Source of the DNA: Streptococcus saliviloxodontae
GTDB taxonomy: Bacteria > Bacillota > Bacilli > Lactobacillales > Streptococcaceae
Length of the DNA: 64,000 nt
Assembly (NCBI RefSeq): GCF_016908655.1
Contig: NZ_JAFBEI010000002.1
Coordinates: 26,809-90,808 of the forward strand
Direction: 5' to 3'
The notes below the pieces were generated by a model, which was given only the letters and a program-made list of their open reading frames with translations, was not told the origin of the DNA and made no database searches. Position 1 is the first letter of the stretch. Each line of letters starts with the position of its first letter. The position numbers and the translations under genes were made by a program. Shown here piece after piece: positions 57,623 through 64,000 of the stretch.

Positions 57623-59036
57623 AAAATTAGAAGTATCTATATTAAATGTTAGGGAGATAGCCAAAAATAGTGAATTTAGAATTGACTCAGAGTTTTTTAA
57701 AAATGAATATCTTCAACTTGATTTAATTTTAAAAGACGCTAATTATATCGAAAATATTGTAGAGATGTCTGATGTCACTTCAAACGGTAGTTTTAAAGCA
57801 ATTAGCAATATACTGAATGATACAAATCCAAAAGAAGTTCCGTATATTAGGTCGGGAAATGTTGGGAACACTTTCCTAAATATTAATGAATTAACAAAAA
57901 TATCTGAGGTGGCTCATAAAAAATTGCCAGCCTCGCAGACAAAACTTTATGATATAATGATGGCAAGAAAAGGAAAAATTGGTGGTGCATCGATTATTAC
58001 TGAAGGTGAGGTTGGGTTCAACTGTAATGAAAATGTTGTTAAATTAACTATTATCGATGATAGCTTTAACCCCTTCTACTTTACAACGTTTTTTAATTCA
58101 AAATTTGGTTTGAAACAGGTTGAACGTTTTTCAACAGGAAATGTTCAACCTTGGCTTAGTATGTTTCAGATACGAAAGTTAAAAATTCCACGAATGTCAG
58201 ATAACTTCCAAATGGAAATTGAGAAAATCGTAAAAAATGCTTTGTCCCAAAAGAGATTATCTGATCTAAGTTATCATGATGTCAACAAAGAGTTATTAAG
58301 AATCCTAAATATACGGATAGATAGCAACGAATTTTCAGATAAGCAAATCTCAATAAAAAATATTAAACAGATTGAAGTATCGAATCGTATTGATGCTGAA
58401 TATTATCAGCCAAAATTTGATTATTTGCTTAAACAAATTGAAGAAAATGAATTTGATAAACTTAAAAACTTAATTGATATAAAAAAATCCATTGAACCTG
58501 GTTCTAACTTTTATGAAGAAGAAGGGATTCCTTTTGTTCGTGTTGCAGATATTGATAAGTTTGGAATTGACAATCCAAAAGTTTATTTGCCCTCTGAATA
58601 CTTTTCACAGGCTATTTCTCCCAAAAAAGGTACAATACTTTTCTCAAAAGATGGAACTTGCGGAATAGCGTATAAAGTTGATGAAGATAGGAAATTAATT
58701 ACTTCAAGTGCCTTATTGCATCTAATAAAAAAAGATAATATTAGCATTGATCTAGATTATTTAACTCTAGTCCTTAACTCTCCAATTGTTCAAATGCAAG
58801 CTAAAAGAGATGCAGGAGGTTCTATTATTAAGCATTGGAGTGTTCCACAAATAGAACAAGTTCTTATTCCAATGTTAGATGAAAATGCTCAGAAAGATAT
58901 AGGGAACCTGATTAGAGAATCATTTTCATTAAGGAGAAAGAGCAATGAGTTGTTAAAGATAGCTGTGAAAGCTGTTGAAATTGCGATAGAAGAGAATGAA
59001 GAGAAAGCCCTCGCTTTTATAGATGAGAATTTATAA
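57612..59036 (+). CDS. Specificity subunit (HsdS/BcgI-B type)
   Basis: 474 residues from TTG 57612, with GAGGGG seven bases upstream; the frame is open further back, but those codons lie in the methyltransferase gene. Overlaps that gene by 11 bases. Two half-repeats are visible: VPYIRSGNVGNTFLN...IMMARKGKIGGASII (TRD1) and IPFVRVADIDKFGIDN...ILFSKDGTCGIAYKV (TRD2), each followed by a helical spacer. Two TRDs imply a bipartite recognition site. The gene ends with its stop overlapping that of the convergent transposase by six bases. The target sequence cannot be predicted. Confidence 0.9.
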   Translation: MSNEKLEVSILNVREIAKNSEFRIDSEFFKNEYLQLDLILKDANYIENIVEMSDVTSNGSFKAISNILNDTNPKEVPYIRSGNVGNTFLNINELTKISEVAHKKLPASQTKLYDIMMARKGKIGGASIITEGEVGFNCNENVVKLTIIDDSFNPFYFTTFFNSKFGLKQVERFSTGNVQPWLSMFQIRKLKIPRMSDNFQMEIEKIVKNALSQKRLSDLSYHDVNKELLRILNIRIDSNEFSDKQISIKNIKQIEVSNRIDAEYYQPKFDYLLKQIEENEFDKLKNLIDIKKSIEPGSNFYEEEGIPFVRVADIDKFGIDNPKVYLPSEYFSQAISPKKGTILFSKDGTCGIAYKVDEDRKLITSSALLHLIKKDNISIDLDYLTLVLNSPIVQMQAKRDAGGSIIKHWSVPQIEQVLIPMLDENAQKDIGNLIRESFSLRRKSNELLKIAVKAVEIAIEENEEKALAFIDENL

Positions 59037-60629
59037 TACATACCCACTAGATCTCATCACTTCTAAATCTTCTTCGTCTATAAGTTGGTTTCTATCTCTA
59101 GCTAACTGCTGATAGATAATATCTTGAATTTTGTCTTGTTTTAAAATCAGTGACACTAAAGACCAATGCGCTAATTTCCTATACTTAGTTAAGTGACACT
59201 CCTTGGCTATCTCAAAGAGACGGCTTTTAGGGAGGTCAAGAAGGTACTCACGCTTGTTAAAGGAATAAACACCGTCTTCCTCGTTAAACTTGAAATAAGG
59301 ATTATCAATAGCTGTTCTAGCTTTCTCGGTTTCCTCTTTCAAGACTTCCATATAACGAGGACTTGGTTTTGGTAATACTAATTCTTTTTGCCTTACTTCA
59401 GTTGAAGTAAGGTTTTTCTTTGTCTTTAGGATTTCAGTAAAGATGGCTTCAGCGTCTGCTTTAGACGTTGGGTAGTGTCCGTGTTCCACTCTCCAATTAC
59501 GGATATAAGCAAAATAGCCAATATAGTCTTGTAGGTACTTAGTAGAAACATTCGTCATATCACGGTTGATAAAACGCTTGATGTCATTATGTAATTCATT
59601 GACACGAGCTAATGACAAGCCATTTTGATATTTAATATCATTGAATTTATCAAAGAGAATTTCGCCACGATTAGTGATCTTGTCAGTTATACCTTCATAG
59701 TACAGGTGTTCCAATACCTTCTTATTGGCTTTCTTTTCAAATTCATCGGTTGCTTGAATAATATAGCCATGATTTCCTATAATTTTAAGAAAGTTAGATG
59801 GTCTAACATAGTGAGGTGTGTTGGTTACACGACAATATTCTTCATAGATATTATTAGCGTCACTACATAGAAAAGCAGGGCTATCAAAATGGTCATGAAA
59901 AAGTTCATAGAAAATATTGGTAGATAGCCTTCCTAAACTTGCGACCTTACAAACACAGTAACCACGATTATCAATGGCAGTTACAACTGTTGCAAACTCA
60001 GAACCCATGACACCGAACTTAGAGGATTGGCGACCATAACGAGGTTTACGTTCTTCAGTTTGTGTAACCATTGATTTAAGATGACGACTTCCTTTTTGAC
60101 TCTCACGGACGAAAGTTTCATCTACTTGTACGATACCACTTAATATAGGCATTGGAATATTAGCCATAGCAGTAATAAGTTTTAAACGCCATAACCAAAC
60201 TGTCTTAATATCAATCCCAATACAAGAATAGTCATTGATAAGGACATTACGCATATCTTCAATAGAGTAACCGTTTAGGGTCATTTCAAGGACTTTAAGC
60301 CAAATATCCCAGTGCCACCTTGTTTTTTCTAAAACAGTTCCTGAAAAACGAGTGAAACGCTTAGAGCAGCCTTTACATTTGAAGACTTGAATATTATTTC
60401 GCTTACCATATTTACTGATTGATGGTGAACCACATTGAGGACATGAACTATTGACACCTAACTTCGCCAAGCGTTCCTCAAAGTTTGAAACTACGACAAG
60501 GTTCATAGTATCACTAACATCAACCTTTTGACTATTTGCATACTGACGTACAACTTTATTGAAGTCTGCAAAAGGTAATTGAGAAACATAGTTGATCACA
60601 TCATTCAAACTTAGCGCTTTTTGACTCAT
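59031..60629 (-). CDS. IS1595-family-like DDE transposase
   Basis: 532 residues from ATG 60629 (GAGGTG five bases upstream; GTG 60635 is possible). N-terminal zinc ribbon CPQC (about 63) with CKGC (85), then an ISXO2/IS1595-like catalytic domain: Asp in GIVQVDETFV (about 170), Asp in FLCSDANN (about 257), and VNELHNDIK, which supplies Asn, His and Lys at the third position instead of the usual Glu. About 180 further C-terminal residues are unusual for the family. It lies inside matching TIRs with an 8-base target duplication, so it is the likely mover of the whole element. Promoter: TTGTGA, 19-base spacer, TATAAC on the minus strand. Confidence 0.85.
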   Translation of the reverse strand: MSQKALSLNDVINYVSQLPFADFNKVVRQYANSQKVDVSDTMNLVVVSNFEERLAKLGVNSSCPQCGSPSISKYGKRNNIQVFKCKGCSKRFTRFSGTVLEKTRWHWDIWLKVLEMTLNGYSIEDMRNVLINDYSCIGIDIKTVWLWRLKLITAMANIPMPILSGIVQVDETFVRESQKGSRHLKSMVTQTEERKPRYGRQSSKFGVMGSEFATVVTAIDNRGYCVCKVASLGRLSTNIFYELFHDHFDSPAFLCSDANNIYEEYCRVTNTPHYVRPSNFLKIIGNHGYIIQATDEFEKKANKKVLEHLYYEGITDKITNRGEILFDKFNDIKYQNGLSLARVNELHNDIKRFINRDMTNVSTKYLQDYIGYFAYIRNWRVEHGHYPTSKADAEAIFTEILKTKKNLTSTEVRQKELVLPKPSPRYMEVLKEETEKARTAIDNPYFKFNEEDGVYSFNKREYLLDLPKSRLFEIAKECHLTKYRKLAHWSLVSLILKQDKIQDIIYQQLARDRNQLIDEEDLEVMRSSGYVL

Positions 60630-60754
60630 AAACACACCTCAATCTATTCACATAGTTTAATTATCTACACTATAGTTATATCATAAAATAAATTTGAATT
60701 CACAACGAGAAAGTGATAAATCTGAGTAAATTGAAGTTGGAATACCTCTTCAAA

Positions 60755-60794
60755 TAAAGTTTTATAGCCATCACCCTATTATTGGAATATATAA
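60755..60794 (-). repeat. Right terminal inverted repeat
   Basis: Reads TTATATATTCCAAT on the minus strand from 60794 inward, matching the left end exactly for 14 bases. GTAGGAAA follows directly at 60795-60802. Confidence 0.85.
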
Positions 60795-60810
60795 GTAGGA
60801 AAAAAGAGGC

Positions 60811-60839
60811 TTGCTTCTGCCCCTATTTTATGCTATTAT
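60811..60839 (+). promoter_or_regulatory. Promoter of tRNA-Thr
   Basis: TTGCTT (60811-60816), 17-base spacer, TATTAT (60834-60839), ten bases before the tRNA. It lies just outside the transposon, so the insertion spared it. Confidence 0.65.
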
Positions 60840-60848
60840 AGGTTGGTA

Positions 60849-60919
60849 GCCGCTATAGTTAAATGGTATAATAGAGCAATGGTAATGCTCAGTTCCGAGT
60901 TCAATTCTCGGTGGTGGCA
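60849..60919 (+). tRNA. tRNA-Thr (anticodon GGT)
   Basis: 71 bases folding as a normal cloverleaf: acceptor GCCGCTA with TGGTGGC (two G-T pairs), D-stem GTTA/TAAT, anticodon stem GAGCA/TGCTC with loop ATGGTAA (anticodon GGT at 60881-60883, T33 present), T-stem CCGAG/CTCGG with loop TTCAATT, discriminator A. The 3' CCA is not encoded. It reads ACC and ACU codons. Confidence 0.93.
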
Positions 60920-60926
60920 TCGATAC

Positions 60927-60976
60927 AAAAGCATCCTAGTATTGGAGAACGTCTTCCGAACTAGGATGCTTTTTTG
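60927..60976 (+). terminator. Terminator of tRNA-Thr
   Basis: AAAAGCATCCTAGT with ACTAGGATGCTTTTTT, strong stem with T-run. Confidence 0.92.
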
Positions 60977-60995
60977 GTCTATATCAAAAAAGGGT

Positions 60996-62411
60996 GGCTC
61001 TTTGTCAACTGTAGTGGGTTGACTTATAATCAGCAGCGAGAGAGAATCAGATTGGTTCTCTCTTTTTGCATGTTTAAAGCGATGAGAATCCGTTTTTTGA
61101 AGTTCGTAAAGTTCCTAAAACCAAAAGCGTTGCGCTTAATGACTTTGATGAGATTGTTAGTAGCCTCCAGCTTGGCGTTGGAATAAGGGAGCATCATTGC
61201 ATTGATGATCTTGTCCTGGTCTTTGAGGAAGGTTGAAAAAACAGTCTTGAAGCTAGGATTAACCTCCTTGATGGTATCTGCAATGAGCCCGAAGAAGTGC
61301 TCGGTTTGCTTTTCTTGAAAATGAAAGAGAAGACACTGGTAGAGTTCATAGTGCTGCTTCAGCTCATCAGAGTAGCTCAAAAGGCGTTTGACAATCTCGT
61401 GATTGGTCAAATGAGCCCGGAAGGTTGGACGGTAAAACCGTTTGTCACTAAGCTTTCGACTATCCTGCTGAATGAGCTTCCAATAACGTTTCAAGGCTCG
61501 ATACTCGTGGGATTTACGGTCAAATTGGTTCATGATTTGAATGCGAAAACGGTTCATGGCACGGGACAAATTTTGGATGATGTGAAAACGATCAAGAACA
61601 ATTTCTGCGTTGGGAAAGAGCGACTTCGCGATATCGTAGTAGGGACTAAACATGTCCATGGTAATGACTTTGACGCGTTTACGAATCTTGTAAGAATAGC
61701 GCATGAAGTATTTTTTGATGACAGCTTGAGTTCGTCCATCAAGGATAGCGATAATCTTGTTGGACTCGAAATCTTGGGCGATGAAACTCATTTTCCCCTT
61801 TTTAAAAGCATACTCATCCCAAGACATGACTTGAGGCAAGTGGTTTAAGTCAGTCTGATACTCATGGCGATCTAGTTGTCGATAAACCGTTGAGACGGAG
61901 ACAGAGAGGTCATTTGCGATTTTAGTCATAGCCTCACGACTCATGAGTTTTTCTGTGATTTTGTGGTTAATGATGTTGGGAATCTGATGATTTTCCCTAA
62001 CTAGAGACGTCTTAGCGATGGTCATTTTGCCACAGGCTTTGCATTTGAAACGACGCTTTTTAAGGCGGATGAGAACTTTGAAGCCCACCGTTTCAAGGTA
62101 GGGGATCTTACAAGGTTTCTGGAAATCGTACTTAGCCATCTGTCCTTGACAAGCAGGACATTTAGGAGGGTTGTAATCCAATTTGGCATGGTATTCTCTG
62201 TGTGTGGAATGTGTTTCCATTTTGTCATCAAAAATGATGTTAGGGTCTTTAATATTGAGTGATTCTTTGATATAATTTTGTAGTTCCATGTGACACTTTC
62301 TAATGATGGTTTAGTCGCTTTTCATTATAAGTCATATGGGACTTTTTGCATACCGTCAAAAAGCCCTACAATATCTGAATGAGATTTACCCACTACAGAA
62401 ATTATAGAGCC
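60996..62411 (-). mobile_element. Complete ISL3-family insertion sequence (IS1167/IS1193-like)
   Basis: 1416 bases. Ends are imperfect inverted repeats: GGCTCTTTGTCAACTGTAGT and GGCTCTATAATTTCTGTAGT, each continuing GGGT. An 8-base target duplication AAAAGGGT lies at 60988-60995 and 62412-62419 without change, showing a recent insertion. One full-length transposase gene on the minus strand. The target is the 5' edge of the hairpin element at 62415. Confidence 0.95.
61030..62289 (-). CDS. ISL3-family transposase
   Basis: 419 residues, intact. N-terminal zinc finger CPACQGQM...CKACGK (residues 45-87), helix-turn-helix (MTKIANDLSVSVSTVYRQLD), and an ISL3 DDE domain: SWDEYAF (first Asp, about 152), TMDMFSPY (second Asp), and NAKLEATNN (third, Glu) near the end. 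It moves the IS by cutting at the inverted repeats. Length and motifs match IS1167 and IS1193 of streptococci. No frameshift, so the copy is probably active. Confidence 0.95.
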   Translation of the reverse strand: MELQNYIKESLNIKDPNIIFDDKMETHSTHREYHAKLDYNPPKCPACQGQMAKYDFQKPCKIPYLETVGFKVLIRLKKRRFKCKACGKMTIAKTSLVRENHQIPNIINHKITEKLMSREAMTKIANDLSVSVSTVYRQLDRHEYQTDLNHLPQVMSWDEYAFKKGKMSFIAQDFESNKIIAILDGRTQAVIKKYFMRYSYKIRKRVKVITMDMFSPYYDIAKSLFPNAEIVLDRFHIIQNLSRAMNRFRIQIMNQFDRKSHEYRALKRYWKLIQQDSRKLSDKRFYRPTFRAHLTNHEIVKRLLSYSDELKQHYELYQCLLFHFQEKQTEHFFGLIADTIKEVNPSFKTVFSTFLKDQDKIINAMMLPYSNAKLEATNNLIKVIKRNAFGFRNFTNFKKRILIALNMQKERTNLILSRC

Positions 62412-62414
62412 AAA

Positions 62415-62510
62415 AGGGTTTGGAACAGCTGTTCCAAACCCTGAGGAGATTTATGAAAAAGAAAAGTTTTAGGATGGTTATAGTATATAAAGTCATCCTA
62501 AAACTTTTCT
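62415..62510. repeat. Hairpin plus ATGAAAAAGAAAAG element, copy 2
   Basis: A 28-base perfect palindrome (62415-62442, centre AACAG/CTGTT) is followed by GAGGAGATTTATGAAAAAGA and a second stem (GAAAAGTTTTAGGATG with CATCCTAAAACTTTTC, 16 pairs). The linker matches copy 1 at 50046-50137. The palindrome contains GAAC-N4-GTTC, which also resembles a Bacillus-type SOS box, but its extended arms fit a terminator better. The second stem is a likely terminator for the minus-strand TetR gene. Confidence 0.65.
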
Positions 62511-62555
62511 TAAACTATTTAATACTCCCTAAACCACCTATTGATAGTTTTAGGC

Positions 62556-63092
62556 TTATCGGTGTTGATTAATGGGGTGCTTGATGGTTTTAGCCATTTC
62601 AGCTGGACTTTCTTTAGCACCAGTTTTAATCCAGGTAATAATAAGTGAATAAATTGTTGTGATATAAATTTCTATAGCAAATTTCTCTTGCATCTCATAG
62701 TAGTTGCGAACTTTTTGTTTGAGATCAATATCAGAATGTAAAATGGTGTCTGATATAAACGTCTTAAGAGTTAGTTCGATATCTGGAAAATGGTCGATTA
62801 AGCTATAGACGAGACTGTAATGTTCTTTGATATAGGCTAATGCCTGTGAAATAACAGGCTCTCCTAGCTTTCTATCTGGAATGAGGATAACAGAGATATC
62901 ATCCAATAATTTCGCTGAAATAACCTCCACCATGTTTTCTTTATTGGAAAAGTGATTGTAAAAGGTAGCTCGACTGACGCCAGCTGTTTCAGTAATATCT
63001 TGAATCGTCAACTGTTCGAATTCTTTTTCAGTTAATAATGTTACTAGAGCTGCTGAGATTTTTTGCTCAGAAATAGACCATTTGTAAGTCAT
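62556..63092 (-). CDS. TetR-family regulator
   Basis: 178 residues from the ATG giving MTYKWSISEQKISAALVTL, with GGAG upstream on the minus strand; the frame is open 24 codons further without a ribosome site. TetR helix-turn-helix: LTIQDITETAGVSRATFYNHFSNKENM is visible around residues 30-55. A ligand-binding helical domain follows. It probably represses itself or a nearby gene; no efflux pump or enzyme gene is adjacent in the window, so the target is unknown. Confidence 0.9.
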   Translation of the reverse strand: MTYKWSISEQKISAALVTLLTEKEFEQLTIQDITETAGVSRATFYNHFSNKENMVEVISAKLLDDISVILIPDRKLGEPVISQALAYIKEHYSLVYSLIDHFPDIELTLKTFISDTILHSDIDLKQKVRNYYEMQEKFAIEIYITTIYSLIITWIKTGAKESPAEMAKTIKHPINQHR

Positions 63093-63354
63093 TCTAGCAA
63101 TCTCCTTCAAATAAATTATAAAGTATATACAATTAGAAATCAAGGGAAATCTTTGAAAATGCAAAAATTTAATCTTAGGGATAAAATATTAAGAAGATAA
63201 AAAATATTTGACATTTCATCTTAATTTGTAAAAGGTCCTGAAAGAAAATAGTGTATTCTAAGGCTGAGACTATTTAATGGTGTCTAGATAACTCTTGCCC
63301 ATAACAAATTCGTGTGACAGAGTGACATAACATTTATGTTGAAAGGGACCGCAT

Positions 63355-63660
63355 ATGAACTATTTTTTAAAGAGCCACGTAGCATTGACTGATACTAATT
63401 GCCATGCCTTATTTCATGAATTTTTAATCAGTGATGATAATGGAAATGACTACTATATCAGAATGCCAAAAGAGATGAAAGAAGTACGCTTTTTACTTCG
63501 TTTTAAATCATCACAAGCTTTAGGAAAAAGAGAGACGGAATTGTTGGAAGAGATTTGCCATGGAGAGGCCTTTCAAAACTGCCGTACCTCATACGATGAC
63601 TTTTTAGTATTTGCTAGCGATCATGATTTAGGTGTTGATGTCCTCTATAATCGTTTGTAG
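63355..63660 (+). CDS. Hypothetical protein (101 aa)
   Basis: Begins MNYFLKSHVALTDTNCHALF and ends VDVLYNRL. GAAAGGGA lies seven to eight bases before the ATG, so translation is likely. Acidic and basic residues are evenly spread; no membrane helix or signal peptide; two cysteines (DTNCHALF and EEICHGEAF) plus FQNCRT. I do not recognise a family. It is divergent from the TetR gene, whose operator could lie in the 260-base gap, so TetR control is possible. Confidence 0.6.
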   Translation: MNYFLKSHVALTDTNCHALFHEFLISDDNGNDYYIRMPKEMKEVRFLLRFKSSQALGKRETELLEEICHGEAFQNCRTSYDDFLVFASDHDLGVDVLYNRL

Positions 63661-63754
63661 TAGCGATAGGAGAGAGGAGATAAGGACAAGAGCTTCTCTA
63701 GTCATTAAATAGTAAGATTTCTACAGGAAGTAGAGAGACTGTAGAATAGGTAAA

Positions 63755-63791
63755 GAAGAGTTTGGGACAAAAGAGGTCTCAAACTCTTTTT
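63755..63791 (+). terminator. Terminator, family shared with 36320-36357
   Basis: GAAGAGTTTGGGAC with GTCTCAAACTCTTTT, then TAGTCT. The same CAAACTC/GAGTTTG core and TTTTAGTCT tail occur after the aldo/keto reductase gene. Confidence 0.75.
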
Positions 63792-63963
63792 AGTCTGGTG
63801 GGATAGTAACGGTATAAAGCAACTCTTTTAGCCGAGACACTGGCGATTGAAACTTGATACTAAAGTAAACTCTCTTAGAACTTGTGGATTTTTTAGGGAA
63901 ATTGCACACGACAAACGCATGAAGAAAATATCGTTTTCAGAAATTAATTTCATAAACTAGATA

Positions 63964-63997
63964 AACGACCTCCGGTATAATAGTAGTGGAGGTCGTT
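63964..63997. repeat. 10-bp inverted repeat enclosing a TATAAT
   Basis: AACGACCTCC (63964-63973) pairs perfectly with GGAGGTCGTT (63988-63997); the 14-base loop reads GGTATAATAGTAGT and contains a perfect -10 box. It may be an operator around a promoter or the end of an element beyond the window. Confidence 0.5.
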
Positions 63998-64000
63998 GTT

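Larger units (their letters stand above)
54250..60794. mobile_element. 6.5-kb transposon carrying a restriction-modification module (IS1595-like transposase)
   Basis: Terminal inverted repeats start TTATATATTCCAAT at 54250 and end with its reverse complement at 60781-60794; weaker similarity extends to about 40 bases (both ends reach a CTATAAAA/CCATAAAA segment). The 8-base sequence GTAGGAAA flanks it directly at 54242-54249 and 60795-60802, the target size expected for IS1595-family transposition. Inside, in order: outward terminator, winged-helix regulator, CACAG-repeat leader ORF, nuclease-methyltransferase, specificity subunit, and convergent transposase. Intact ORFs and a perfect target duplication suggest fairly recent insertion between the small secreted protein and tRNA-Thr. 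Confidence 0.88.
63661..64000. other. Non-coding stretch at window end
   Basis: No gene seen. Contains the two hairpins listed next and AT-rich sequence. Confidence 0.5.

Noticed and set aside
61297..61848. Plus-strand ORF of 183 aa within the ISL3 element
   Set aside because: Antisense shadow of the transposase.

Overview
The window looks like a chromosome segment of a low-GC streptococcus, most likely the Salivarius group (S. salivarius, S. vestibularis or S. thermophilus). The basis is the gene order rpsF-ssb-rpsR, uvrA, pepP-comEB-efp-asp23-nusB, scrR-scrB-scrA-scrK-manA-secA-aroG-acpS-alr-recG, plus codY, gatCAB, a secreted GH66 dextranase and an ISL3-type IS. Species is inferred from gene content only.

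Layout. 1-1281: end of an ECF-type transporter operon. 1282-2040: a small transcription unit with its own promoter and terminator, encoding three tandem micro-ORFs that share the core V(S/A)RYKNGD. 2092-3182: ribosomal/SSB operon. 3334-5009: two membrane proteins on the minus strand. 5010-5880: a repeat-rich leader in front of uvrA. 5881-12217: uvrA and a housekeeping run to nusB. 12490-20268: sucrose regulon (scrR, scrB, two IIBCA permeases, scrK) with LacI-type operators, continuing into manA, secA, two DAHP synthases, acpS, alr and recG (to 29935). 30036-36527: accessory region with a duplicated DUF2975/XRE module (one copy frameshifted), VOC and HxlR genes, an SDR pseudogene, a MerR-controlled alcohol dehydrogenase and an aldo-keto reductase. 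36558-49832: asparaginase, HAD-pyrophosphohydrolase fusion, Usp, membrane GDPD, aminotransferase, CodY, cysteine hydrolase, gatCAB and a DMT exporter. 50352-54245: dextranase and a frameshifted small secreted protein.

The most unusual part is 54250-60794. It is a 6.5-kb element with 14-bp perfect (about 40-bp imperfect) terminal inverted repeats and an 8-bp target duplication, GTAGGAAA, on each side. It carries a winged-helix regulator with a palindromic operator over its own promoter, a leader ORF made of 18 CACAG repeats, a fused nuclease-methyltransferase (BcgI/HsdR_N-HsdM type), a two-TRD specificity subunit, and a convergent IS1595-like transposase whose stop codon overlaps that of the specificity gene. 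The present repeat number keeps the leader ORF open to 13 nt before the restriction-modification gene; the other two frames stop just after the repeat, ahead of two terminator-like hairpins. I infer a transposable restriction-modification module switched by repeat-number-dependent translation of a leader.

Downstream lie tRNA-Thr(GGT), a complete ISL3-family IS with a perfect 8-bp target duplication inserted in a repeated hairpin element, a TetR regulator and an unrecognised small protein.
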